Below, piece after piece: positions 1-6,781 of a DNA stretch of 24,127 nt; position 1 is the stretch's first letter; each line of letters starts with the position of its first letter. Both the position numbers and the translations under genes were made by a program. The notes beneath the pieces are model-generated. The model did not search any database, had not been told where the DNA came from, and worked only from the letters and a program-made list of their open reading frames with translations. Where the stretch lies: NCBI GenBank assembly GCA_002398565.1, contig DGZP01000001.1:8999-33125 (forward strand), given 5' to 3'. The DNA comes from Proteiniphilum sp. UBA4977. Lineage in GTDB: Bacteria > Bacteroidota > Bacteroidia > Bacteroidales > Dysgonomonadaceae.

Positions 1-648
1 ATGCAGGATCTCGACATCCGGGGCGCCGGCAATTTGCTTGGCGCGGAACAGAGCGGGTTTATTGCCGACCTGGGGTACGAAACATACCGGAAGATCCTTA
101 CGGAAGCAGTGCAGGAGCTACGGAAAGATGAATTTGCCGATCTCTATAAAGAGCAGGAAAAGGCGGAAGAGCAGGACTTCGTGAGCGATGTGCTGGTGGA
201 AAGTGACCTGGAGCTGATGTTCCCGGCGATGTATATTCCCAACGATGCTGAACGTGTAGCTATTTACCGTGAGCTGGATAACATGGAGACGGAGATTGAG
301 ATTATCGACTTCATGAAACGGTTGGAAGACCGTTTCGGGAAAATACCTCCGCAAGGCAGGGAGTTGATTCGTATTGTGCGGCTGCGGCGTCTGGCCAAAT
401 CACTGGGAATAGAAAAAATTGTCCTGAAAAATGAGCAGATGATCCTGAATCTGGTGGCGGATGAAAATTCACCCTACTACAGTTCTTCCGCATTCGATAA
501 ACTATTGTGGTTCGTGCAGGCACATGCCCGCCAGTGCCGCCTTCGCGAAACAGGAAAAAAGAGATCGGTGGTCATTCGGGACATAAACACCGTGGAAACT
601 GCCGTAGCGGCGCTAGAGGAGATGATTGGAGCAGCAGTGCCGGCTTAA
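1..648 (+). CDS. mfd: Transcription-repair coupling factor Mfd, C-terminal 215 residues (5' end outside window)
   Basis: Mfd is a cytoplasmic DNA translocase that removes RNA polymerase stalled at lesions and recruits the UvrA excision machinery. Only the end of the gene is here. The reading frame is open from the first base, and the first visible residues, DLDIRGAGNLLGAEQSG, are the conserved end of the second helicase lobe (motif VI region shared by Mfd and RecG). The true start therefore lies upstream, and the Met at position 1 is internal. Residues from about 90 onward form the C-terminal TRCF domain, which regulates the translocase and UvrA access. The length from the helicase motif to the stop is normal and I see no frameshift. 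The stop codon overlaps that of the convergent cysE. RecG shares the helicase motif but lacks this C-terminal domain, so Mfd is preferred. Confidence 0.95.
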   Translation: MQDLDIRGAGNLLGAEQSGFIADLGYETYRKILTEAVQELRKDEFADLYKEQEKAEEQDFVSDVLVESDLELMFPAMYIPNDAERVAIYRELDNMETEIEIIDFMKRLEDRFGKIPPQGRELIRIVRLRRLAKSLGIEKIVLKNEQMILNLVADENSPYYSSSAFDKLLWFVQAHARQCRLRETGKKRSVVIRDINTVETAVAALEEMIGAAVPA

Positions 649-1466
649 ATTACAAAATCAAAAGGTCCGTTAAACTCTTTACCCGCTCTGATCCTTACAT
701 CCACAGGATTGGTCACCAGAGAGTAGGGAATTACACTCCGTGTGAGCCAGGCACCCCCGCCAATGGTGGAGTCGTGTCCAATGACTGTGTTTCCACCCAG
801 GATGGTGGCATTTGCGTAGATGACCACATTATCTTCAACAGTAGGATGACGCTTCACATCCGACAGTTTTTTTTCCACATAAAGTGCCCCTAGCGTCACA
901 CCCTGATATATTTTCACATTGTCGCCAATTTCTGCCGTTTCACCAATAACGATACCCGTACCGTGGTCCATGAACAGGTTCTTGCCTACTTTGGCTGCCG
1001 GATGGATGTCAATGCCCACCTTCGAATGGGCATATTCTGAAAAAAGCCGTGAGATGAGTGGCAGGCCAAGCAGATAAAGCTCATGGGCTATGCGGTGTAC
1101 ACAGAGTGCGAAGAAACCGGGATAGGTGATAATCACCTCTTCCAGTGTCTTGGCTGCGGGATCGAACCTTAGGTAGCAAGCCGCATCCTTATATAATCGT
1201 TGCTGAAGTGATGACAGCTTTTGAAAGAAGGCTTCCGTTTTTTTGTCGGCCGCCTCACTGTTGTGAATCCTGGCTATGTTTGCATGAAGCTTTTCGGCCG
1301 CTTCCCGCAGTTCATCCTGCACATTGCGGGAGCCGGGACAGTTGCAAATAGGAAACATGAGTGAGACCAGGGTCTCAATAACTTTTTCCAATTCACACTT
1401 GTCTATGGGTATGTCAATGGACTGGGGTCGAAATTGTTCAATCAGTTTGTAGGTTTCCTCTGTCAT
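645..1466 (-). CDS. cysE: Serine O-acetyltransferase (273 aa)
   Basis: It transfers acetyl from acetyl-CoA to L-serine to make O-acetylserine, the precursor that cysteine synthase sulfhydrylates; it acts in the cytoplasm. The N-terminal 110 residues are helical, as in the SATase N-terminal domain. From about residue 150 a left-handed beta-helix of hexapeptide turns follows (IDIHPAAKVG, GIVIGETAEIGDNV, QGVTLG). The family signature is present, with DHGTG at 167-171 (catalytic His168) and KRHP at 205-208 (His207). The chain ends in a short tail after the helix, so the usual cysteine-feedback region cannot be judged by eye. The start is 22 bases after the stop of the DUF4954 gene, which suggests a shared transcript. 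The stop is interlocked with that of mfd. The substrate is assigned by family; a related hexapeptide acetyltransferase is a less likely alternative. Confidence 0.93.
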   Translation of the reverse strand: MTEETYKLIEQFRPQSIDIPIDKCELEKVIETLVSLMFPICNCPGSRNVQDELREAAEKLHANIARIHNSEAADKKTEAFFQKLSSLQQRLYKDAACYLRFDPAAKTLEEVIITYPGFFALCVHRIAHELYLLGLPLISRLFSEYAHSKVGIDIHPAAKVGKNLFMDHGTGIVIGETAEIGDNVKIYQGVTLGALYVEKKLSDVKRHPTVEDNVVIYANATILGGNTVIGHDSTIGGGAWLTRSVIPYSLVTNPVDVRIRAGKEFNGPFDFVI

Positions 1467-1488
1467 AATGCATGCTAATAAATACCGC

Positions 1489-3480
1489 TTACAAAGATAA
1501 GGGTAAAAGTCGTGAAATCAACTCGTCTCCCAGTGCCTTCTTTACTTCTATATGTTTTAGAGTGGCCACCACGAACGGGTTCTTATCAAATGCACCCCGC
1601 ACATATTCAAAATCCATTGCCTGGTCCCTGATGTTACCATCGGCACCAAACCCTGTTTTGAAAGAAAGGGAAAACTCCTTCTTTGCGTCGGAGTAGATCA
1701 TTTCATCGAGGTTCACCACGCTCTCTTTCCATTTTTCCACGATCCTGATTACGTCTGCTGCGGTAATTTCATCTGCCTTAAGCTGATAAAACCTTTGGAT
1801 CTTATCCCAGGCCCAGGTCCACTCGTTCATGTAATAATCCTGATGAAGCTTTTGAAAGATGTGATTGATATCCTTCAATTTAGTAATCTCTCCTGCTTCA
1901 ATTTTGTTCAGCAGATCGTCGATCTCCGATTTGGGAGCAATCAAACCCGAGATGTCGACCCACTCTCCCAGTCCCGGTCGGTCGTCGGGCTTAAGTTGTT
2001 TCCTGATCTCTTCGTCGTTCCTGAAACGGGTGCCTTCCAACCTCTTGATGATGGAGTTTCCCAGGAACTTGTGAATGATGATCTCATAAAGCTGAAGGCC
2101 TTTACATAGTGCCGAGTTGGTGATTATACAACTCTGGTATGTGTATAATTCGGAGGTTTCACCGGCGGTGGCCTGAAGATTTCTCAATATCTCCATGCCT
2201 GCGAACACCTTCTGAATTGTATAGGGGCTGAGCAGATTGAAATTGATGCAATCGAGCCTGTTGGGATCTTTACGCCGGTCTCTCTCCGGCCATTTTTTTG
2301 CATCGCGTATGGTACCCACGCTGCGCAGGTTAACTCCCGGTGCAATATAGGTGCCATTGTCCTTTTCAATAAGATACGAAAATGGCAGGTCAGACGTGTC
2401 TGCATGTTGTGAGTGTCGTCCCAGAATCAGGGAGAAAGCACCCACCTTGGCCGGCCATAACACGTAAGAATTACTGGTTGTCTTGGCACCACGTTCAATG
2501 ATTCCCTGATGGATGGGGCCGAGCTTATACATATGATTGCTTTGGTTGGATCCCGACCCGGCATTCATGAATGAGAACATACCGGCGATAAGCAGGGTGG
2601 ACTTATGATGCGTCACGGTGTAAGGACCGGCAAAGAGGGCACAAGCCTCCCCGTTCTCACCATGACAGTTACTGAAAAAGAGGGAGTCGGAGGCTGAGTA
2701 CCCATGATCTATATGACAGGCCTGACCCACGAAACAGCGGGTGATGAAAGAGCCGCCGTCGATCGTGGAACCGGAGGAGACAATAAAATCTTCAGCAATC
2801 ACGTTACGGCCAATATAAACAGGATCGTACATATTGCTGTTGATGCTCCCGTTTTTTAATTTCATGGCACCTGTGATTTTACAATATTCGCCAATGCGTA
2901 CATTCTTGATGTATCCCACATTTACGATCTTACAATTTGGACCAATGGTGCCTCTGTCCGATGCATGCTTGTCACAGTAAAAGTCGATGATGGCCTTCAT
3001 GCGCTCAATCAGGCCCGGCCGGTGACGATAAAGGGAGTAGATATAGGCAAAGTGTGCCGACAGCTTGTCGTTGATATGTACCTCACGCCCGCCTGTTTCA
3101 TTCAGTACGTTTACCTGCACCCCGTTACCAAAAGTGGTCATGCCATCAACCAGGATCACATCTACATTCTGGATAAAACAATTGTCACCGATTGTGTAGT
3201 TGGCAATATAGTTCTGTACATTCTCAATGACAACATTGTCTCCTATGCTGCAATTGTGGATGACGGCATTATTGATCCCGGCATGTTTCTGCAGACCACC
3301 GGCAAGCTCAAACCGGGCTTTAAAAATACCAAGACTTACCCGTCCCGAGAATTGTGAGTTTTTTACATAACGTGGATCGAACCCATTTTTTACGATCACC
3401 TGTTTCCAGTCGGAGCAGCTGCATCCGTTCTTCTCAAGGTGATCTGTTTCATCTTGTGTTAAATTCCTGTATTGCTGCAT
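1489..3480 (-). CDS. DUF4954 family protein, left-handed beta-helix with helical C-terminus (663 aa), function unknown
   Basis: I recognise this as the DUF4954 family of Bacteroidota; no function is established. Residues about 65-400 contain many hexapeptide-like turns (NAVIHNCSIGDNVVIEN, YTIGDNCFIQN, PVYIGRNVIAEDF, STIDGGSFITRCFVG). This indicates a long left-handed beta-helix like that of acyltransferases and sugar-nucleotide enzymes. The segment 257-360 is unusually rich in His and Cys (HIDHG at 257-260, NCHGENGEAC at 271-280, HH at 291-292, H316, H324, H356, H359), a plausible catalytic or metal-binding face. Residues about 415-663 are predicted helical and hydrophilic. There is no signal peptide or membrane segment, so it is probably cytoplasmic. 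It follows the recA terminator, so it needs its own promoter, though I see no good TAnnTTTG there. It lies 22 bases upstream of cysE. Any acyltransferase role is inference from fold and neighbour. Confidence 0.85.
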   Translation of the reverse strand: MQQYRNLTQDETDHLEKNGCSCSDWKQVIVKNGFDPRYVKNSQFSGRVSLGIFKARFELAGGLQKHAGINNAVIHNCSIGDNVVIENVQNYIANYTIGDNCFIQNVDVILVDGMTTFGNGVQVNVLNETGGREVHINDKLSAHFAYIYSLYRHRPGLIERMKAIIDFYCDKHASDRGTIGPNCKIVNVGYIKNVRIGEYCKITGAMKLKNGSINSNMYDPVYIGRNVIAEDFIVSSGSTIDGGSFITRCFVGQACHIDHGYSASDSLFFSNCHGENGEACALFAGPYTVTHHKSTLLIAGMFSFMNAGSGSNQSNHMYKLGPIHQGIIERGAKTTSNSYVLWPAKVGAFSLILGRHSQHADTSDLPFSYLIEKDNGTYIAPGVNLRSVGTIRDAKKWPERDRRKDPNRLDCINFNLLSPYTIQKVFAGMEILRNLQATAGETSELYTYQSCIITNSALCKGLQLYEIIIHKFLGNSIIKRLEGTRFRNDEEIRKQLKPDDRPGLGEWVDISGLIAPKSEIDDLLNKIEAGEITKLKDINHIFQKLHQDYYMNEWTWAWDKIQRFYQLKADEITAADVIRIVEKWKESVVNLDEMIYSDAKKEFSLSFKTGFGADGNIRDQAMDFEYVRGAFDKNPFVVATLKHIEVKKALGDELISRLLPLSL

Positions 3481-3552
3481 ACGTAATAAATTTTATATAA
3501 TCCTTCCTGCGCTCGCCGTTATTTACCCGTTTACGGAATTTGCTTCAAGAAA

Positions 3553-3583
3553 AAAACGAGGTTCCGGAAGGAAGCCTCGTTTT
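3553..3583 (-). terminator. Rho-independent terminator after recA
   Basis: A perfect 9-bp stem (AAAACGAGG at 3553-3561 with CCTCGTTTT at 3575-3583) is extended inward by TTCC/GGAA around a four-base loop. On the minus strand it is followed by a run of seven T (3556 down to 3550). It begins 6 bases after the recA stop. It separates recA from the DUF4954-cysE pair. Confidence 0.9.
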
Positions 3584-3589
3584 GTTACA

Positions 3590-4606
3590 TTATTTCTGCT
3601 CACTGAGAGCAGCATAGATAAGCCCTTCCAGTTCTTCGGCCAGTTCCGGATTGTCCCTGACTGCGATCTTGGCAGCATCGCGTCCCTGTCCCAGCCTGGT
3701 GTCGTTATAACTGTACCACGATCCGCTTTTTTTGATAATATTCAATTCCGATCCTATGTCTATGATCTCCCCGGTACGGGAGATGCCCTCGCCAAACATG
3801 ATGTCGAACTCGGCCTTGCGGAATGGCGGAGCAACTTTATTTTTTACAACCCTCACGCGGGTAGGCTTCCCGATCTGTTCTTCCCCCTCCTTGATGGGTG
3901 AACCGTTACCCCGGATGTCGAGGCGTACGGAGGCGTAAAATTTTAATGCGTTTCCGCCGGTGGTGGTTTCCGGATTGCCGAACATGACGCCGATCTTTTC
4001 ACGCAGCTGATTGATAAAGATGCAGGTTGTATTGGTTTTACTGATGGCCGAAGTGAGTTTCCTGAGTGCCTGAGACATCAAGCGTGCCTGAAGCCCTACA
4101 TTGGAGTCGCCCATATCTCCTTCAATCTCTTTTTTCGGGGTGAGGGCTGCCACCGAGTCAATGACGATGATATCCACGGCCGAAGAACGAATCAGCTGCT
4201 CTGCAATTTCCAAGGCTTCTTCGCCGCTACTGGGCTGTGAGATGAGGAGCTCATCAGTATTGACACCCAGCTTGCCGGCATAAAAACGGTCAAAGGCATG
4301 CTCGGCATCAATAAATGCAGCGATACCTCCTGCTTTCTGAGCCTCGGCGATGGCATGGATGGCGAGGGTGGTTTTACCCGACGATTCGGGACCGTAGATC
4401 TCTATGACACGTCCGCGGGGATAACCTCCCACACCCAGTGCCACATTCAGACCGATAGAGCCGGAAGAGATGACCGGTATTTCTTCGACCTTCTCGTCTC
4501 CCATTTTCATGATAGACCCTTTCCCGTAAGTTTTTTCAATCTTGTCCATCGCCGCGCGCAGCGCCTTCAGCTTCTCACTGTTCTTGTTCTCTTTTTCTTC
4601 TTCCAT
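3590..4606 (-). CDS. recA: Recombinase RecA (338 aa)
   Basis: RecA forms ATP-dependent filaments on single-stranded DNA and drives strand exchange in repair, transformation and restart; in many bacteria it also triggers LexA self-cleavage. Seen here: Walker A GPESSGKTT at 72-80, the catalytic glutamate in DAEHAFD (Glu102), Walker B IIVID at 146-150, DNA-binding loop L1 around EGDMGDSNVG (162-171), FINQLREKIG from 197, and loop L2 FGNPETTTGGNA (209-220). The C-terminal domain is complete, but the tail is short and less acidic than in E. coli. Length is normal for Bacteroidota. The ATG is followed by a charged N-terminal helix typical of the family. The gene lies 70 bases downstream of bcp, with a dyad at 4649-4673 in the gap, and ends at a strong terminator. 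Confidence 0.98.
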   Translation of the reverse strand: MEEEKENKNSEKLKALRAAMDKIEKTYGKGSIMKMGDEKVEEIPVISSGSIGLNVALGVGGYPRGRVIEIYGPESSGKTTLAIHAIAEAQKAGGIAAFIDAEHAFDRFYAGKLGVNTDELLISQPSSGEEALEIAEQLIRSSAVDIIVIDSVAALTPKKEIEGDMGDSNVGLQARLMSQALRKLTSAISKTNTTCIFINQLREKIGVMFGNPETTTGGNALKFYASVRLDIRGNGSPIKEGEEQIGKPTRVRVVKNKVAPPFRKAEFDIMFGEGISRTGEIIDIGSELNIIKKSGSWYSYNDTRLGQGRDAAKIAVRDNPELAEELEGLIYAALSEQK

Positions 4607-4648
4607 AATGTACAGTTTCTTCCTTTTTTGTCGTTACACAAATAATCT

Positions 4649-4673
4649 TTTCCTGAAGATCATATTCAGGAAA
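4649..4673. promoter_or_regulatory. 9+9 bp perfect dyad between bcp and recA, candidate operator or hairpin
   Basis: TTTCCTGAA (4649-4657) and TTCAGGAAA (4665-4673) are exact reverse complements separated by 7 bases. The dyad starts 3 bases after the bcp stop and ends 42 bases before the recA start. Next to it on the minus strand is ATTATTTG (4646-4639), a poor match to the -7 element, so the dyad would sit about where the -10 to -33 region of a recA promoter lies. The following sequence has no T-run, which argues against a standard terminator for bcp. No known operator consensus is matched with confidence. Confidence 0.5.
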
Positions 4674-4676
4674 TCA

Positions 4677-5138
4677 TCATTGAATTCCCAAGATCTGTTC
4701 GGCATGGTTTCCAGTGTCCACCCCTTTTCCCTTGATGACGTGACGGATGATACCATGTTCATCTGCCAGAAAAGTGGTACGCACAGTTCCCATGAATTTT
4801 TTACCCATCATCGACTTTTCCTGCCATACCCCGAAAGCTTCTACCAGTTTTTTATTGGTATCTGCAATCAGTGGAAAGGGCAAATTGTATTTATCTATGA
4901 ACTTCTGATGCGATTTCATACTGTCAATGCTGACGCCCACAATTTCGTATCCCGCATTACGCAGGTCGGTATATCCATCACGCAGGCTGCATGCCTGCGC
5001 AGTACAACCTGGCGTCTGATCCCTTGGGTAGAAATAGAGAGCCAGCTTTTTGCCTGTGTAATCGCTTGCTTTTACCGCGCAACCATTCTGGTCGGTTCCC
5101 AGGTCTTCGGGTATTTTATCTCCAATTTGTAGTGCCAT
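4677..5138 (-). CDS. bcp: Thioredoxin-dependent thiol peroxidase, BCP/PrxQ type (153 aa)
   Basis: This atypical two-cysteine peroxiredoxin reduces hydrogen peroxide and organic hydroperoxides using thioredoxin in the cytoplasm. The peroxidatic motif YPRDQTPGCTAQAC places Cys45 as the peroxidatic cysteine and Cys50 as the resolving cysteine, the same five-residue spacing as E. coli BCP. The conserved Arg is in the MGTVRTTFLAD segment (about residues 116-126). Full length and no signal peptide. A canonical -7 promoter element lies 30 bases upstream of the ATG, so it is likely transcribed independently of dprA. recA follows 70 bases downstream and may be partly co-transcribed. Confidence 0.95.
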   Translation of the reverse strand: MALQIGDKIPEDLGTDQNGCAVKASDYTGKKLALYFYPRDQTPGCTAQACSLRDGYTDLRNAGYEIVGVSIDSMKSHQKFIDKYNLPFPLIADTNKKLVEAFGVWQEKSMMGKKFMGTVRTTFLADEHGIIRHVIKGKGVDTGNHAEQILGIQ

Positions 5139-5167
5139 TGATTCTTATATGTTGAATGTTAATAGGT

Positions 5168-5175
5168 CAAAGATA
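5168..5175 (-). promoter_or_regulatory. Promoter -7 element for bcp
   Basis: The minus strand reads TATCTTTG, a perfect match to the Bacteroidales TAnnTTTG element, about 29 bases before the bcp ATG. This predicts a leader of roughly 20-25 bases. No clear -33 TTTG is visible at the usual spacing; that position would fall on the end of dprA. Confidence 0.65.
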
Positions 5176-5206
5176 GTAAAAAACCAAAAATTCCGATGAT
5201 GTTTCA

Positions 5207-6313
5207 TCATATTAATTTAAACATCCCACCGGGGAGTGAGGCCACTACATTTTTCATTTCCAGTTCCAACAATGTCATAAACAGGTCAGTCACCGGCATA
5301 TTGAGCTCGATGGCGAGGGTATTTACCTGCATGGCTCCGGAGTGGAGGAGTGTCTGGTAAACTTTCTCTTCATTATCAGACAATTCCACAAACAGCTCCT
5401 GCTGTTTCGGATATTCCTTTTTCTTTTCCTCCATCCACCCCATGTGTCCCATAAGATCATCCACGCCCTGTATAAGTAATGCCTTGTTGTCTGATATCAG
5501 TCGGTTACAGCCCGAAGACATCTTGTCATGAATACGTCCCGGCAGTGCAAAAACTTCCCGAAAGTAGGAGTTGGCTATGTCGGCAGTGGTGAGCGACCCT
5601 CCTTTTTCGGCCGACTCTACCACCACCACCGCATCCGACATGCCGGCCACAATGCGGTTCCGTTTCACAAAATTATGACGGTCGGGATTGGTGCCACTGG
5701 GGAACTCGGTGAGCAGTGCCCCATGCTGCAACATCTCAATTGCCGTCTGCCTGTGCATGGACGGATATATTCTGTCAAGCCCGTGCCCCAGCACGGCAAC
5801 TGTAGATAATCCGTTTTGCAGCGCTGCGCGATGGGCGTGAATGTCGATGCCGTAAGCCAGGCCGCTGACAATCTGTATTCCGGGGAGACGGCCAGCCAGA
5901 TCCCGGATAAACCCGCGGCAGAAATCCTGACCATACCGGGTCTCATTGCGCGTGCCCACAACGGCAATTACTTTTTTACGGTTAAAGTCGATATGTCCCT
6001 TCGCATAGAGCAGTATCGGTGCGTCCAGGCATTGGGAGAGGCGCTGTGGGTATTCGGTATCGGTGTAAAACAGTATCCGAAGGTTATTCTTCTTTACAAA
6101 TTCAACTTCTTTCTCTGCCTGACGCAGCACATCGGGATTGCGAATCTCCTGAATCAGACGCCGGGTAATACGGGGTATGGATTCCAATTTGCGTGCATCT
6201 TCCCTGAAAATAGCTTCTTCATCACCAACTATCTCCATCAGATTGCGGGCGTGCATCACTCCCACGCCTTTTATCTGCGTAAGGGCTATCCGGTATAAAG
6301 ATTTGTCGGCCAT
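5207..6313 (-). CDS. dprA: DNA-processing protein DprA (368 aa)
   Basis: DprA binds incoming single-stranded DNA during natural transformation, protects it and loads RecA onto it. Domains in order: an N-terminal helix-hairpin-helix/SAM-like region (about 1-60, with QIKGVGVMHARNLM), the Rossmann-fold DprA core (about 75-285) and a winged-helix C-terminal domain (about 310-368). Core motifs seen are VVGTR (118-122), SGLAYGIDIHAHRAAL (150-165), GLDRIYP (178-184), EFPSGTNPDRHNFVKRNRIV (203-222) and KGGSLTTADIA (237-247). The three-domain form is complete. The ATG chosen is preceded by an AT-rich leader with no Shine-Dalgarno, usual for the phylum. It follows the thioesterase gene by 59 bases with no promoter visible, and probably belongs to the purL unit. 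DprA is also found in bacteria not known to be competent. Confidence 0.96.
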   Translation of the reverse strand: MADKSLYRIALTQIKGVGVMHARNLMEIVGDEEAIFREDARKLESIPRITRRLIQEIRNPDVLRQAEKEVEFVKKNNLRILFYTDTEYPQRLSQCLDAPILLYAKGHIDFNRKKVIAVVGTRNETRYGQDFCRGFIRDLAGRLPGIQIVSGLAYGIDIHAHRAALQNGLSTVAVLGHGLDRIYPSMHRQTAIEMLQHGALLTEFPSGTNPDRHNFVKRNRIVAGMSDAVVVVESAEKGGSLTTADIANSYFREVFALPGRIHDKMSSGCNRLISDNKALLIQGVDDLMGHMGWMEEKKKEYPKQQELFVELSDNEEKVYQTLLHSGAMQVNTLAIELNMPVTDLFMTLLELEMKNVVASLPGGMFKLI

Positions 6314-6333
6314 TCGTTTAATTTTTAGCGGTC

Positions 6334-6361
6334 AGCTATCAACTATGAGCTATCAGTTATA
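6334..6361. repeat. Two imperfect 14-bp direct repeats in the thioesterase-dprA gap
   Basis: AGCTATCAACTATG (6334-6347) is followed directly by AGCTATCAGTTATA (6348-6361), identical at 11 of 14 positions. It fills much of the 59-base gap upstream of dprA. It resembles low-complexity intergenic filler common in Bacteroidota genomes (my recollection). No function is assigned. Confidence 0.5.
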
Positions 6362-6372
6362 GCAGGAAATAG

Positions 6373-6780
6373 TCAGTGGATGTACTCTTTGAATGCTTCG
6401 TCAAACACATCCGGGTCCGATAGTTTGCCATTTACCAGATTGACCACTTCTATCTTTGCCCTTGCGCAGACTATTTTATCCGGTAACCGGATTATTTCCT
6501 GATGAAAGACATATTTTACATTCACTCTTTCAATGCGGGTGATGGTACATTTAAAGGTATCCATTCCTATCAGGGGTACTTTGTACCGTATCTCCACCTT
6601 TGCTACCACCGCATCGACGCCTTGCAGATGGAGTTGGTGAAAGTTCAATCCTGCCTTCTCCAGAAACTCATGGCGTGTTACCTCGAAGTAGTGCTGATAA
6701 TTGGCATTGTTCACATGGCCCTGAGTGTCGCACTCATAGTCGCGTACCTTCAGTATATGTTCAAAAACCGGTTCACCCAC
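6373..6780 (-). CDS. Acyl-CoA thioesterase, hotdog fold, YbgC/FadM-like (135 aa)
   Basis: Small 4HBT-type hotdog enzymes hydrolyse acyl-CoA or acyl-ACP thioesters in the cytoplasm. The N-terminal block VRDYECDTQGHVNNANYQHY (12-31) aligns with the YbgC/FadM active-site signature, with Asp18 as the likely catalytic carboxylate, followed by the long central helix (HYFEVTRHEFLEKAG). One hotdog domain fills the whole chain, the normal length. The start is a GTG: an in-frame stop lies 21 bases upstream and no ATG occurs between them. That GTG begins one base after the purL stop (TGA-C-GTG), which suggests translational coupling. The chain length of the acyl substrate cannot be read from sequence. 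Its position between purL and dprA gives no metabolic hint. Confidence 0.85.
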   Translation of the reverse strand: MGEPVFEHILKVRDYECDTQGHVNNANYQHYFEVTRHEFLEKAGLNFHQLHLQGVDAVVAKVEIRYKVPLIGMDTFKCTITRIERVNVKYVFHQEIIRLPDKIVCARAKIEVVNLVNGKLSDPDVFDEAFKEYIH

Positions 6781-6781
6781 G

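Noticed and set aside
1489..3480. DUF4954 hexapeptide turns as a sign of a second serine acetyltransferase
   Set aside because: The turn pattern is shared by fold only; the DHGTG and KRHP active-site blocks of serine acetyltransferases are absent.
4542..5132. 196-codon open frame on the plus strand opposite bcp and the recA start
   Set aside because: Shadow of bcp with Phe/Ser-rich composition from the opposite strand; no start context.
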